Origin: Herpetosiphonaceae bacterium
Lineage (GTDB): Bacteria; Chloroflexota; Chloroflexia; Chloroflexales; Herpetosiphonaceae
Length of the DNA: 33,815 nucleotides
Reading direction: 5' to 3'
Assembly (NCBI GenBank): GCA_013538855.1
Contig: JABXJS010000030.1
Span: 1-33,815, forward strand
In this document: piece after piece, positions 9,101-16,697 of the stretch
Layout of the letters: each line of letters starts with the position of its first letter
How positions within the stretch are numbered: the first letter of the stretch is position 1
Position numbers and translations under genes: made by a program
Notes under the pieces: model-generated
What the model was told of the DNA's origin: nothing
Databases searched by the model: none
The model's input: only the letters and a program-made list of their open reading frames with translations

Positions 9101-10443
9101 GACGGCGCAGCATCTGCCACTATACCGCCATCGAGCAGCGCGAGCGTCCAGGCTGGCGGCAGTGCCACCTGCGCCAGTGGCTGCTTCGGCTGTGCGAGCC
9201 AAGCCTGGACAAGCTGGGTGAAGCGCTGAGCATGGGCGGCGAGCGCTGCGTCCGAGTAGGCCAGCGGGTTGGCCTGGAGCCTGATCTCGACGCGCTCGGC
9301 GGCGCAGGTGATGTTGAAGGCGATATCATCGACTGGCCCGGCGGCGAGCGTGACGCTGCTGGCGCTAGCTGCGCCCAGCGCAAACGTGCGCGGAAACGGC
9401 ATGATGTTCACCACTGGCCCAACCATGCGCCGGTCTGTGCTGAGCAAGCCTAGCTCGCGGCGCAGGTGCTCGTGGCGGTAGCCAGCGTGGCGCTGCAGGG
9501 CGCTGCGCTCGGCGGCGACGCTAGCGCTAAGCTGGTGTAGATCGGCGCTGGCGTCAACCGGCAGACACAAGGGCACGATGTTCATGGCCATGCACGGCGT
9601 GCGTAGGCTGCTGGCGTCGCCACGGCCAAGCAGCGCCAAGCCGAGCACAGCGGCGTCGGCGGCGTTCCAGTGGGCCACGTAGGCCGCCACACAGGCGATC
9701 AGCGCATCGGCCCAGCTGATACGGGCGCTCGGCAGTGCTGCACTCAGGCGCGCCTGGAGATCGAGCGGCAGATCAAGCGCTAGCTGGCGGCTGTGCGGCT
9801 GCGCCAGCGCGGCGGTTGCACTCAGGCTCATGGCCTGCGGCTGGTTGGCGCAGCGATCATGCCAGAAGCGACGACTTGCTGCGGCCTGATCAGACTGCTG
9901 ATAGCGTGCGTCGGCTGCTTGGATGCTCGCCAAATCGCCCCACGCCGCTGGCGCAGGCGCGCCGCATGTCGCCTGGTTGTAGCGGGCGACGATGCGCTGA
10001 AAGAGCAGGGCGAAGCTATAGCCATCGAGGGCGATATGGTGCGCCCGCACGTAGCACCACGTTTGGTCCTGCGCCAGCGTGAGCAGGGCGACGGCGAACC
10101 ACTGGTCGTGCTCAAGATCGCAGCGCTGGGCGCGCTCGGCCTGCATCCACTCTAGCGCCGCAGCCTGCGGCGCGGCGGCCTGGCTGAAGTCATGGCCGAT
10201 GATGCGCCAGTGCCGCGGCTCGATGGACATTCCCGGTGCGCCATCACGCAGCACAATGCGGCCGTGCAGCGTCTCGGCCTCGGCGCAGGTCTGGCGCAGC
10301 GCGGCTGCCAGCGCATGCTGATCGACTGGCCCGTTGATGATCAGGTACTCGGCGGTGTTGTAGGCCGTATTAGTTGGGTCAAGCTGCTGCCCAGCCCAGA
10401 TGCCGGTCTGAGCTGCGGTGAGCGGGAGCCACTGCGCGCTCAT
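6178..10443 (-). CDS. mxcG: NRPS, C-A-PCP-reductase, myxochelin-synthetase-like
   Basis: A 1421-aa single-module nonribosomal peptide synthetase. The condensation domain (about 1-430) has the active motif HHIALDG at 135-141. The adenylation domain (about 445-935) has [16 protein letters not shown] and Lys929 in STSGKINR. The carrier domain (about 945-1020) has Ser981 in LGATSL for the phosphopantetheine arm. The C-terminal thioester reductase (about 1050-1421) has GATGFVG at 1059-1065 and the Y1214/K1218 pair. By hand alignment to GrsA, the pocket residues are D636, A637, E640, D679, I707, G709, S734, V742, V743 and K929. Two acidic residues suit a basic amino acid, most likely lysine. The same four-domain order is known for MxcG, which makes myxochelin from lysine and two DHB units. 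ATG 10443 overlaps the dhbB stop (ATGA). Confidence 0.92.
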   Translation of the reverse strand: MSAQWLPLTAAQTGIWAGQQLDPTNTAYNTAEYLIINGPVDQHALAAALRQTCAEAETLHGRIVLRDGAPGMSIEPRHWRIIGHDFSQAAAPQAAALEWMQAERAQRCDLEHDQWFAVALLTLAQDQTWCYVRAHHIALDGYSFALLFQRIVARYNQATCGAPAPAAWGDLASIQAADARYQQSDQAAASRRFWHDRCANQPQAMSLSATAALAQPHSRQLALDLPLDLQARLSAALPSARISWADALIACVAAYVAHWNAADAAVLGLALLGRGDASSLRTPCMAMNIVPLCLPVDASADLHQLSASVAAERSALQRHAGYRHEHLRRELGLLSTDRRMVGPVVNIMPFPRTFALGAASASSVTLAAGPVDDIAFNITCAAERVEIRLQANPLAYSDAALAAHAQRFTQLVQAWLAQPKQPLAQVALPPAWTLALLDGGIVADAAPSVLARIQQHALHQPSTTALVAADQTWDYATLLRQAQAWAAQLAEHGVGAQSLVGVALPRSADAIIALLAVLLAGATYLPLDPQWPAARRAAIIEHARPCAVIASATLTHLPASVRHIAVDSLTAGGTYTPPPLAGDAPAYVMYTSGSTGAPKGVVISHAALSNFAAAAAARYGISPADRVLQFAPLHFDASIEEIIVTLAAGATLVVRSEQMLESMQQFVDGCAAQAISVLDLPTAFWHELAAALSHGLVRLPTSVHSVIIGGEAALPERVRGWLAAVSPSVRLFNSYGPTEATVVATVAELHAAEHSVPIGTPLAGVQTLLLADDGRPAAPEAEGELYLLGAGLALGYHRRPDLTAQHFVRLEQLPGAPRAYRTGDRACIRADGQLVFIGRSDAEFKISGQRIMPAEIEHVLLLHPSVRAAAVVGQVLPAGGKRLIAMVVLRDPAPTEQALREHVRRYLAAAVVPQVWLVRRQLPRSTSGKINRQAILEQAPPAQAAQVDSSLAAAIRSAWTAVLGADPLPPDADVFALGATSLHVIQVANHLGRSLGREITAAMIFQAPTLAALTQLLADGTTTSANIQSQLLTDATLDPTLQLGPQRPAQPWQCVLLTGATGFVGAHLLAELLHTTCAQIICLVRADTHASAAERLAATLRRYDLPTAGLAERVEAWPADLSLPQFGLDHAAWRTLAETCTAIIHSAANVSVLRDYASLRPLNVAATRQLVQLALTCCTPLHHISTLAVAAPQRLSAHVPETFIPAHAGLRDGYAQSKWAAERLLEQAAERGLPVTVWRLGRVAGAPHSSVVNANDLFWRMLQAGLPHGLLPDLDIAEVWSSVDRVAKVIVALAQQAQAGAQVYNLATEPLRYTTLFQWLAADGYEFQRLPLAAWVAALRPLADAQAHSTLAFFERLVHTETAPEPVGQFATTQLTQALARHGITLPTIDQQQFAAYLRAGQRMGLLPAPATLHPAALIDS

Positions 10444-11294
10444 ACGGCTGGCTCCGGGCTGGGCTGGCCGAAGCGCAGCGCATACCACGCGCGCAGCGTT
10501 GGCGCGCTGGCCAGCGCTGCGAGATCGGCGTTGCAGCCAGCGCTGCGCCAGCGCTCTGCGACCGTCATCAGGCGCAGCGAGTCAAGGCCCCAGTCGCGCA
10601 GGTCGTCATCGAGCGCGATGGATGCAGGCTCATCGAGCAGGTCGGCTAGCTCACGGCGGAGCTGAGTCAGGCCGAGCTGCTGCAGTAGCCTGGCGGTATC
10701 TGTGACGACGGCGCAGCGTCCGGCGGCGTAGCGCAAGGCCCAGCGGTGCTCCTCGGCGCTGAAGTCGGCAACAGCATCGGCGACAAAGAAGGGTGCAATA
10801 TCGTGCATGAAGGCGTCGCAGGCCGTGAGCAGGCAGCCAAGATGGGCGTAGACGCCGCAGATAATCAGCTGGTCGCGGCCAAGCGCACGCAGGCGCTCGG
10901 CAAGGTCGGTGCGCTGAAAGGCGCTGTAGCGCCACTTGGTCAGCACAAGCTCATCGGGCTGTGGCTGGAGGTCTGTGATGATTGCCGCCTGCTGACCGGT
11001 GGCCAGTCCTGCGCCCCAGAAATCGCGCAGCAGGCCGCGCTCGGCGGGGGCTTGGTCGCCAGGCTGGGTCGAGAAGATCACGGGCATGCCAGCGGCGCGG
11101 GCATGGCGGCGTAGGTCGGCGATGGCTGGCACAACGCTGCGGATTGGCTCGTGCTGTGCAGGAAACGCCGCCACGAAGTAGTGCTGCATGTCGTGGATGA
11201 GCAGCGCCGCACGGGCGGGATCGGGCGTCCACCCTGCGCGGCTGGCTGGCAGCGCAGCGGGCAGTGGATATGGGTCGATATGGGGCAGGGCCAT
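10440..11294 (-). CDS. dhbB: Isochorismatase with aryl carrier domain
   Basis: The 284-aa bifunctional protein (EntB/DhbB/MxcF type) cleaves isochorismate to 2,3-dihydro-2,3-dihydroxybenzoate and pyruvate, and carries activated DHB. The N-terminal hydrolase (about 1-210) has LLIHDMQ with D35, LTKWRYSAF with K120, and ICGVYAHLGC, where EntB enzymes also lack the usual catalytic cysteine. The C-terminal aryl carrier (about 210-275) has GLDSLR, with Ser239 as the phosphopantetheine site. The protein should pass DHB to the condensation domain of the next gene, with which it overlaps by 4 nt. AAGGAG precedes the ATG. Confidence 0.95.
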   Translation of the reverse strand: MALPHIDPYPLPAALPASRAGWTPDPARAALLIHDMQHYFVAAFPAQHEPIRSVVPAIADLRRHARAAGMPVIFSTQPGDQAPAERGLLRDFWGAGLATGQQAAIITDLQPQPDELVLTKWRYSAFQRTDLAERLRALGRDQLIICGVYAHLGCLLTACDAFMHDIAPFFVADAVADFSAEEHRWALRYAAGRCAVVTDTARLLQQLGLTQLRRELADLLDEPASIALDDDLRDWGLDSLRLMTVAERWRSAGCNADLAALASAPTLRAWYALRFGQPSPEPAV

Positions 11295-11326
11295 ACGGTC
11301 TCCTTAGTCTAGAACACGCTATGCGA

Positions 11327-12967
11327 TCACCGGCTGCGGCGGCTGTGGGCCTGGGCGGCGGTCAACTGGTCGCGCAGCTGGCGCTTGTCGATCTTGCCAA
11401 CCGGCGTGGTTGGCAGCGCATCGACCACGCGGATTACATCAGGGATTTTGTAGTCGGCGAGGCCGCGGCTGCGCAGAAATGCGGCGATGGTCGGGCGATC
11501 AATGCCCGCCACGCTGGTCACGATCACGGCACAGGCGCGCTCGCCAAGCCACTGATCGGGCACCGCCACCAGCGTGGCCGCCTGGATGTGTGGATGGGCA
11601 AGCAAGTGCTGCTCAACCTCTGCGGCGGCGATCTTTTCGCCGCCACGGTTGATCTGGTCTTTGCTGCGCCCAACCACGACGAGATACCCGTCGGCGGTCA
11701 TGCGCACAAGATCGCCGGTGCGGTAGAAGCCATCGGCGGTGAAGGCGTGGCGGTTGTGCTCTGCGGCGCGATAGTAGCCGCGGATGGTGTACGGGCCGCG
11801 TGTGAGCAGCTGGCCTGGCGCGCCTGGAGCCACATCGCGATCCTCGGCATCAACGATGCGCAGCTCGTCCGCAGGCGACAGCGGGCGACCCTGCGTCGTC
11901 CACACGCGCTCGAGGGGATCGTCGAGGCGGGTGTAGTTGACTAAGCCCTCGGCCATCCCGTAGACCTGCTGCAGTCGACAGCCAAGCACGCTGGTGATGC
12001 GCTCGGCGGTTGTGCGGTCGAGCGGCGCGCCGCCAACTTGCAGCACGTCAAGGCTGGCCAGTTGCTGTTGGTGGCTGGGGGCCGCCTCCAGCCACAGCCG
12101 CGCTAGCGGCGGCACCAGCGCTGTGATCGTGACGCGCTCTTGCGCAATCAGCCCAAAGGTGTGTGTCGGGCTTGGCTGCGGCGCAATCACCACACATCCG
12201 CCAGCCGCTAGCGTGCCGAGCGCGCCCGGCGAGCTGAGTGGAAAGTTGTGGGCCATGGGCAGCGCACACAGATAGACACTGGCGCGGCTGAGCTGGCATA
12301 CGCTAGCGCTGGCCTCTACAGAGTAGAGATAGTCGTTGTGGGTGCGCGGGATGAGCTTGGGCGTGCCGGTGCTGCCGCCAGATAGCTGAAATAGCGCCAC
12401 TGCCGCTGCGCTCGCTGGCGCAAAGCTGGTCGGCTCAGCATCAACGCTGGCCAGTGGGATAAACGGGTGCTGCGCACCGTCGAGGATGACAGAGCGCAGA
12501 CTCGGGCAGCACGCGCGTAGGGCGCTGGCGAGCGGTCGATAGTCATAGCCTGCCGCGTCGGCCGCGCCGATGTAGGCCACCGCCGCACTCTGCGCACAGA
12601 AGCTGCCGATCTCCGCCAGCCGCTGGGCAGGCAGCGCCAGCACCGGTAGCGCTCCGCAGCGCAGCAGCGCAAAAAACACCACGAGCCACTCGGCGCAGTT
12701 GGGCAGCTGCACGACGACGCGCGCGCCTGGCTGAATGCCGAGCGTTTGCAGCCCCGCCGCCAGCCGATCCACGCGCGCATCAAGCTCGCGATAGCTCCAG
12801 CGGCGCTTGCCACACACCAGCGCGAGATCAGCGCCAGAGCGCGCAGCCCACGTGCGCAGGGCATCAGCGAGCGTTTGATCGCGCCAGTAGCCAGCAGCGC
12901 GGTAGGCGGCGGCGATCTCCTGCGGCCAGGCGACGGTGCCGTCGAGACCAAGCGTTGCGGCGCTCAT
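11327..12967 (-). CDS. dhbE: 2,3-dihydroxybenzoate-AMP ligase
   Basis: The 546-aa stand-alone adenylating enzyme (EntE/DhbE/MxcE type) activates DHB with ATP and loads it onto the aryl carrier of DhbB. Visible motifs are the P-loop SGGSTGTPK (196-204), [11 protein letters not shown] with Asn241 (typical of aryl-acid ligases), YGMAEG (336-341), YRTGD (415-419), RGGEKI (441-446) and the catalytic Lys525 in TPVGKID. The length fits the family. The start overlaps the stop of dhbC by 4 nt (ATGA) and has AGGAGG upstream. A salicylate specificity cannot be excluded from sequence alone, but the neighbouring dhbA argues for DHB. Confidence 0.95.
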   Translation of the reverse strand: MSAATLGLDGTVAWPQEIAAAYRAAGYWRDQTLADALRTWAARSGADLALVCGKRRWSYRELDARVDRLAAGLQTLGIQPGARVVVQLPNCAEWLVVFFALLRCGALPVLALPAQRLAEIGSFCAQSAAVAYIGAADAAGYDYRPLASALRACCPSLRSVILDGAQHPFIPLASVDAEPTSFAPASAAAVALFQLSGGSTGTPKLIPRTHNDYLYSVEASASVCQLSRASVYLCALPMAHNFPLSSPGALGTLAAGGCVVIAPQPSPTHTFGLIAQERVTITALVPPLARLWLEAAPSHQQQLASLDVLQVGGAPLDRTTAERITSVLGCRLQQVYGMAEGLVNYTRLDDPLERVWTTQGRPLSPADELRIVDAEDRDVAPGAPGQLLTRGPYTIRGYYRAAEHNRHAFTADGFYRTGDLVRMTADGYLVVVGRSKDQINRGGEKIAAAEVEQHLLAHPHIQAATLVAVPDQWLGERACAVIVTSVAGIDRPTIAAFLRSRGLADYKIPDVIRVVDALPTTPVGKIDKRQLRDQLTAAQAHSRRSR

Positions 12968-14145
12968 AGCAGCTCCTCCTGATCTAGGCCAAGCGCCAGC
13001 AGCATGGTGCGGAGCTTGCCAGCGGTCTCGACTAGCTCTGCGTGTGGGTCAGAATCTGCGACGATGCCTGCTCCTGCGTAGAGGTGCAGTGTGCGATCAA
13101 CGATCTCAGCGCAGCGAATGGCGATGGCCCACTCGCCGTCGCCGTGCGCATCACACCAGCCGACAAGTCCAGTGAAAAAGCCGCGCTCAAACGGCTCCAG
13201 CCCGTCGATGGCCTGGCGGGCGGCGGCTGTCGGCGTACCACACACTGCCGGTGTCGGATGCAGCGCTAGCGCTAGCTCTAGCGCCGAGGGGCCGTCGGCG
13301 CGCAGCTGCCCGGTAATGGATGTGGCGAGGTGCCACATTGTCGGGGTGGCGACCAGCGTTGGCGCTGGAATATGCAGCTGCGTGCAGAGCGGGCCGAGCG
13401 TTGCTGCGACCGCCTCGACCACCACCGCGTGCTCGTGGAGATCCTTGCTTGATCGGAGCAGGTCGGCGGCGCGGCGCGCGTCCGTGTGTGGATCGGTGGC
13501 CCGTGCAATTGAGCCAGCCAGCGGCTGGGCGCTGATCTGTAGCCCGTGCCGTGCGATCAGCAGCTCGGGGCTGGCACCGATGAGCGTGCGTCTGGTGGGC
13601 AGCGGCACGGCGAAGGTGTAGCCGCGCTGGTTGTGCTGGGCCAGGTTGGCGAGTATGGCGCGGAGGTCGAGCGGTGCATCAGCCTGGATGTGCAGGCCGC
13701 GGGCCAGCACAACCTTGTGCAGTGCACTGGTGCGAATCTGGGCCACGGCTTGGGCGACACTGGCGGTGTAGGCTGTTGGCGTTGGTACAGGCGTGATCGA
13801 TGCGGTGCGCCACGCCGTCAGCGGCTGTGGCTGGCTATCGCCGCACAGCGGGCCGGCGTGCTCGATGCTGCTGGGCAGCGCCAGGTAGGCGGGCGCGCTT
13901 GGCTCAAATGGCACTGCGCCGATGACCAGCGGGTTGTGCTCGCCCATACGCTTGGCGCGCTCCAGCGCGGCGCGCACGCTGGCGGCAAGGCCATCAGCCT
14001 GGCTTTGGGCGATCAGGTCGATATAGCGGCAGTGGGCCAGCAAGGTCTGCTGCGGCGCAGCAAAGCAGATCGCCGCTGCGCCATCGTAGCGCTCGATCAG
14101 CTTCCAGGCTGCGGCTGAATCAGCCATGGTGGACACAGTCGTCAT
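12964..14145 (-). CDS. dhbC: Isochorismate synthase
   Basis: The 393-aa chorismate-utilising enzyme (EntC/DhbC/MxcD type) converts chorismate to isochorismate, the first committed step to DHB. Motifs include [26 protein letters not shown], the metal-binding region around [21 protein letters not shown] and [14 protein letters not shown]. The frame is open 69 codons further upstream, but that part lies inside the DAHP synthase gene. ATG 14145 has AAGGAG before it, forms an ATGA overlap with the upstream stop, and gives the usual family length. Confidence 0.95.
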   Translation of the reverse strand: MTTVSTMADSAAAWKLIERYDGAAAICFAAPQQTLLAHCRYIDLIAQSQADGLAASVRAALERAKRMGEHNPLVIGAVPFEPSAPAYLALPSSIEHAGPLCGDSQPQPLTAWRTASITPVPTPTAYTASVAQAVAQIRTSALHKVVLARGLHIQADAPLDLRAILANLAQHNQRGYTFAVPLPTRRTLIGASPELLIARHGLQISAQPLAGSIARATDPHTDARRAADLLRSSKDLHEHAVVVEAVAATLGPLCTQLHIPAPTLVATPTMWHLATSITGQLRADGPSALELALALHPTPAVCGTPTAAARQAIDGLEPFERGFFTGLVGWCDAHGDGEWAIAIRCAEIVDRTLHLYAGAGIVADSDPHAELVETAGKLRTMLLALGLDQEELL

Positions 14146-15023
14146 TGGCCGACTCCTTGGGCTAGGCGGGCTGGCGCTGGAGCAGCGACTGCGCGCTGGT
14201 TGATCTGCTGCATGAGGCGGGCAAAGTTGGCGTGAGTCAGCGACTGCGGCCCATCGGATGCAGCATGGGCTGGATCGTGGTGCACTTCGATCATCAGGCC
14301 GTCGGCTCCGGCGGCCAGCCCGGCCAGTGCCAATGGCGCAACCAGATGCCATGCGCCAGTGCCGTGGCTTGGATCGACAATCACTGGCAGGTGGCTACAG
14401 TGCTTGATCAGCGCGACGGCGTTCAGGTCTAGGGTGTTGCGTGTGGCGGTCTCGAAGGTGCGGATACCGCGCTCGCAGAGTACGACCTGCTCGTTGCCGG
14501 TGGCGAGCACGTACTCGGCGGCGAGCAGCCACTCCTCGATGGTGGCGGCGAGGCCACGCTTGAGCAGCACCGGCTTGCCGCTGCGCCCGGCTGCCTCCAG
14601 CAGCGCGACGTTATGCATATTGCGTGCGCCAATCTGGAGCATGTCGGCATGCTCGGCGACAAGCGCGACATCGCCTGGCGCAAGCACCTCGGTGACGATC
14701 GGCAGCCCGGTGTGTGCGCCGGCCTGCGCCAGCAGCCGCAGTCCGACCGCGCCGAGGCCGCGAAAGGCGTATGGCGAGGTGCGCGGCTTGAATGCGCCAC
14801 CGCGCAGCATGTGTGCGCCTGCCGCAGCCACGGCCTCGGCGGTGTGCATGAGCTGCGCCTGTGACTCCACAGAACATGGCCCAGCGATGACCACTGGCGC
14901 GGGGCCGCCGAAGGCGACGTGCCCAACCTGCACCACGCTGCGTGTGTGGTTGGCGCGCTGGGCGGCAAGCGGATACGGGCTAGATTGGGGTGGATCGGTT
15001 GGTGTCCAGACCTCTAGGTCCAT
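14142..15023 (-). CDS. aroF: DAHP synthase, class I-beta catalytic core
   Basis: The 293-aa 3-deoxy-7-phosphoheptulonate synthase catalyses the entry step of the shikimate pathway (PEP plus erythrose-4-phosphate). Motifs are AGPCSVES (47-54), [10 protein letters not shown] (78-87), IGARNMHN (131-138), LLKRG (153-157) and VDPSHGTG (216-223). It has only the barrel: there is no N-terminal ferredoxin-like or chorismate-mutase domain of the kind that gives feedback control in many relatives. Its place between dhbA and dhbC suggests that it raises chorismate supply when the siderophore is made. It lies 15 nt after dhbA, with AAGGAG before the ATG. Confidence 0.94.
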   Translation of the reverse strand: MDLEVWTPTDPPQSSPYPLAAQRANHTRSVVQVGHVAFGGPAPVVIAGPCSVESQAQLMHTAEAVAAAGAHMLRGGAFKPRTSPYAFRGLGAVGLRLLAQAGAHTGLPIVTEVLAPGDVALVAEHADMLQIGARNMHNVALLEAAGRSGKPVLLKRGLAATIEEWLLAAEYVLATGNEQVVLCERGIRTFETATRNTLDLNAVALIKHCSHLPVIVDPSHGTGAWHLVAPLALAGLAAGADGLMIEVHHDPAHAASDGPQSLTHANFARLMQQINQRAVAAPAPARLAQGVGQ

Positions 15024-15038
15024 TGGTGCTCCTTCGGC

Positions 15039-15818
15039 TTATGCGCCGAGTGTTGCGCCGCCATCAATGCGCAGATCGTGCAGCGTGATGTGGCGCGCGT
15101 CTTCGGAAAGCAGGAAGATCACCGCCGCAGCGATGTCCGTGGGCTGGGCGATGCGACCGAGCGGGATGCCAAGGCGAAAGTCGTGCGGCGACCCGGCGAT
15201 CGCTGCCTCCGCGCCAGCGGCGGCGGACCACAGCGCGCGCTGCATGGCTGTATCGGTGGAGCCAGGCGAGACCACATTGCAGCGGATGTTGGCCGCCGCT
15301 AGCTCCAGCCCGAGCGCGAGCGTGAGCGCTGTGGCTGCCGCCTTGGAGGCAGCATAGGCTGCCATGTGCATGCGCGGGACGCGGGCGGCGTTTGAGCTAA
15401 CGGTGACGATGCTGCCACGTCGGCGCGTGATCATCGGGCGGGCGACGGCGCGGCACACATGCAGCACTCCCGAGGCGTTGACCGCCCAGCAAGTCTCCCA
15501 GTCGTGGTTGGCCAGCTCCACAACTGGCGCGCAGCGCAGAATACCGGCGACATTGGCGACAAGGTTGATTGGCCCAAGCTGCTGCTCGATCTGTGTGACA
15601 GCCGCCTCAACTGCGCTAGCAGTGCGCACATCGACGACCAGCGGGCTAACGGCGGAGCCGTAGGTGCTGGCGAGGCGGTCGAGGCCCTGGCGGTTGATAT
15701 CGAGTGCGGCGACGTGCGCGCCACGCTCGACAAGGCCGCGAACCACTGCGGCCCCGATGCCGTCCGCTGCGCCTGTGACGAGGGCGATCTGCCCGTGCAG
15801 CTCTGCGTTTTTTGACAT
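15039..15818 (-). CDS. dhbA: 2,3-dihydro-2,3-dihydroxybenzoate dehydrogenase
   Basis: The 259-aa short-chain dehydrogenase oxidises 2,3-dihydro-DHB to 2,3-dihydroxybenzoate, normally with NAD. The cofactor motif is TGAADGIG (15-22), Asp40 in AALDIN favours NAD over NADP, NVAG is at 89-92, and the catalytic residues are around S141/S142, Y155 and K159. The family is broad, but the surrounding dhbC/E/B genes fix the role as EntA/DhbA/MxcC. The frame is open 18 codons upstream; ATG 15818 is chosen because GGGGAG precedes it and the length then matches DhbA. It is the first gene of the operon, behind a leader of about 140 nt. Confidence 0.93.
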   Translation of the reverse strand: MSKNAELHGQIALVTGAADGIGAAVVRGLVERGAHVAALDINRQGLDRLASTYGSAVSPLVVDVRTASAVEAAVTQIEQQLGPINLVANVAGILRCAPVVELANHDWETCWAVNASGVLHVCRAVARPMITRRRGSIVTVSSNAARVPRMHMAAYAASKAAATALTLALGLELAAANIRCNVVSPGSTDTAMQRALWSAAAGAEAAIAGSPHDFRLGIPLGRIAQPTDIAAAVIFLLSEDARHITLHDLRIDGGATLGA

Positions 15819-15864
15819 GTGCGCTCCCCAGCCATGCAGGATTGCTCCTGTAGCTTGCTCTTCT

Positions 15865-15882
15865 GCGAACAAGGTCGTTCGC
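15865..15882 (-). other. Small hairpin in the siderophore operon leader
   Basis: GCGAAC (15865-15870) and GTTCGC (15877-15882) form a 6-bp stem with a 6-nt loop within the predicted 5' untranslated leader. It may add to leader structure; no T-run follows. Confidence 0.35.
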
Positions 15883-15916
15883 GCTATGTGAATTTCTGGG
15901 CTTTGCTGCTGTTAGT

Positions 15917-15955
15917 AAATAAAAACAATTTAGACGGTCTAAACTGTTTTTATTT
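15917..15955 (-). promoter_or_regulatory. 39-nt near-perfect palindrome, likely operator
   Basis: Two 19-nt arms surround a single central base at 15936 and differ at only one position. The core is TTTAGACGGTCTAAA (15929-15943), and the outer arms are A/T-rich in a GC-rich genome. It starts 1-2 nt downstream of the predicted transcription start, where a bound repressor would block initiation. An iron-responsive repressor is the natural candidate because the genes behind it make a siderophore, but the core does not match the Fur or DtxR/IdeR consensus as I recall them. The transcript would also fold into a long hairpin at its 5' end. Confidence 0.85.
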
Positions 15956-15963
15956 CGGGGCGC

Positions 15964-15992
15964 AGTATAGGCAGCAGCGGCTGTTTTGTCAA
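15964..15992 (-). promoter_or_regulatory. Sigma-70-type promoter of the siderophore operon
   Basis: Read leftward, the -35 is TTGACA (15987-15992) and the -10 is TATACT (15964-15969), with a 17-nt spacer. This is a perfect -35, a 5/6 -10 and ideal spacing. The start of transcription is predicted near 15957, giving a leader of about 139 nt before dhbA. Confidence 0.88.
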
Positions 15993-16196
15993 ATGCCGGT
16001 CTGATCGGCGGGCTGGATGGCTACAGCCGCAGGGTAAGCGCTGGCTGAAGAATGGTTTTTGGTTGCGATATTCCTGACATTTTTATGCTGCTTAAAACTC
16101 TATCGCCAGCAGCTTGGGTGTGGCGCGGCGGAACATTTGCACAGCACGCTGCGTTAATCGCCTATAGGTGACGATTTAGTGCAAGGAGCGACGATT
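15993..16196. other. Upstream half of the divergent dhbA / META intergenic region
   Basis: No gene is seen. A weak forward promoter may exist (TTGCGA at 16063-16068 and TATGCT at 16084-16089, spacer 15), and TTGCAC/TATAGG pieces occur nearer the META gene with a 20-nt spacer. Neither is convincing. Confidence 0.3.
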
Positions 16197-16604
16197 ATGC
16201 GCTGGATATATATCGGGTTTGTGCTGCTGGTGCTGCTGGGCGCGTGTGGATCAGGCGACGCAAACGATGCGGCGGCTGGAGAGCTGGCGGGGACGAGCTG
16301 GCGGCTCACGGCGATCAACGGCCAGGCGGCGCTGCCTGATGCGGCGGTAACCCTCCAGTTCGATGCTGCGCGGGCCAGCGGCTCCGGCGGCTGCAATCAG
16401 TACAGCGGTGCCTACAGCCGCAGCGGCACCAGCCTTAGCATTGAACAAGTGACGAGCACGCTGATGGCCTGTGCCCAGCCGATTCTCGATCAAGAGAGTG
16501 CCTACTTCAATGCGCTCAACGCGGTTACGTCCTATCAGCTCAGCGGCGATCAGCTGGAGCTGTTCACTGGCGGAGCGCAGCCAGCGCTGGTCTTCAGCCG
16601 CTAG
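16197..16604 (+). CDS. META-domain lipoprotein (HslJ-like)
   Basis: The 135-aa exported protein has a lipoprotein signal peptide with LLGAC and Cys17 as the likely lipidation site. The mature part is one META domain: GELAGTSWRLTAING at the start, SGSGGCNQYSGAY in the middle and VTSTLMACAQP further on. These are the hallmarks of the family, including its conserved cysteine pair. The function is poorly defined; HslJ relatives are linked to heat and antibiotic stress. The frame is open 6 codons earlier, but AAGGAG 8 nt before ATG 16197 decides the start. It is divergent from the siderophore operon and ends in a bidirectional-looking hairpin. Confidence 0.88.
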   Translation: MRWIYIGFVLLVLLGACGSGDANDAAAGELAGTSWRLTAINGQAALPDAAVTLQFDAARASGSGGCNQYSGAYSRSGTSLSIEQVTSTLMACAQPILDQESAYFNALNAVTSYQLSGDQLELFTGGAQPALVFSR

Positions 16605-16619
16605 ACGCGTAGCGCACAG

Positions 16620-16670
16620 CACCGCGCGCCATCCACACATGGTGCTTGTGGATGGCGCGCGGTGGTTTAA
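16620..16670 (+). terminator. Hairpin terminator between convergent genes
   Basis: An 18-bp perfect stem (16620-16637 with 16647-16664) has a 9-nt loop and is followed by GTTTAA. It starts 16 nt after the META stop. The convergent FG-GAP gene ends at 16698, so it may serve both directions, though it lacks a strong T-run on the minus side. Confidence 0.8.
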
Positions 16671-16697
16671 TCGCTGGCGTGCGGCGCGGGCTAGCGG

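Noticed and set aside
15866-15881. CGAAC-N6-GTTCG in the siderophore leader as a LexA (SOS) box
   Set aside because: The Gram-positive-type box has a 4-nt spacer; here it is 6, and the genes downstream are not DNA-repair genes. A simple RNA hairpin is more likely.
15917-15955. The long palindrome as a Rho-independent terminator
   Set aside because: No gene runs into it from either side, its stem is A/T-rich, and it sits exactly at the predicted start site of an operon. An operator fits better.
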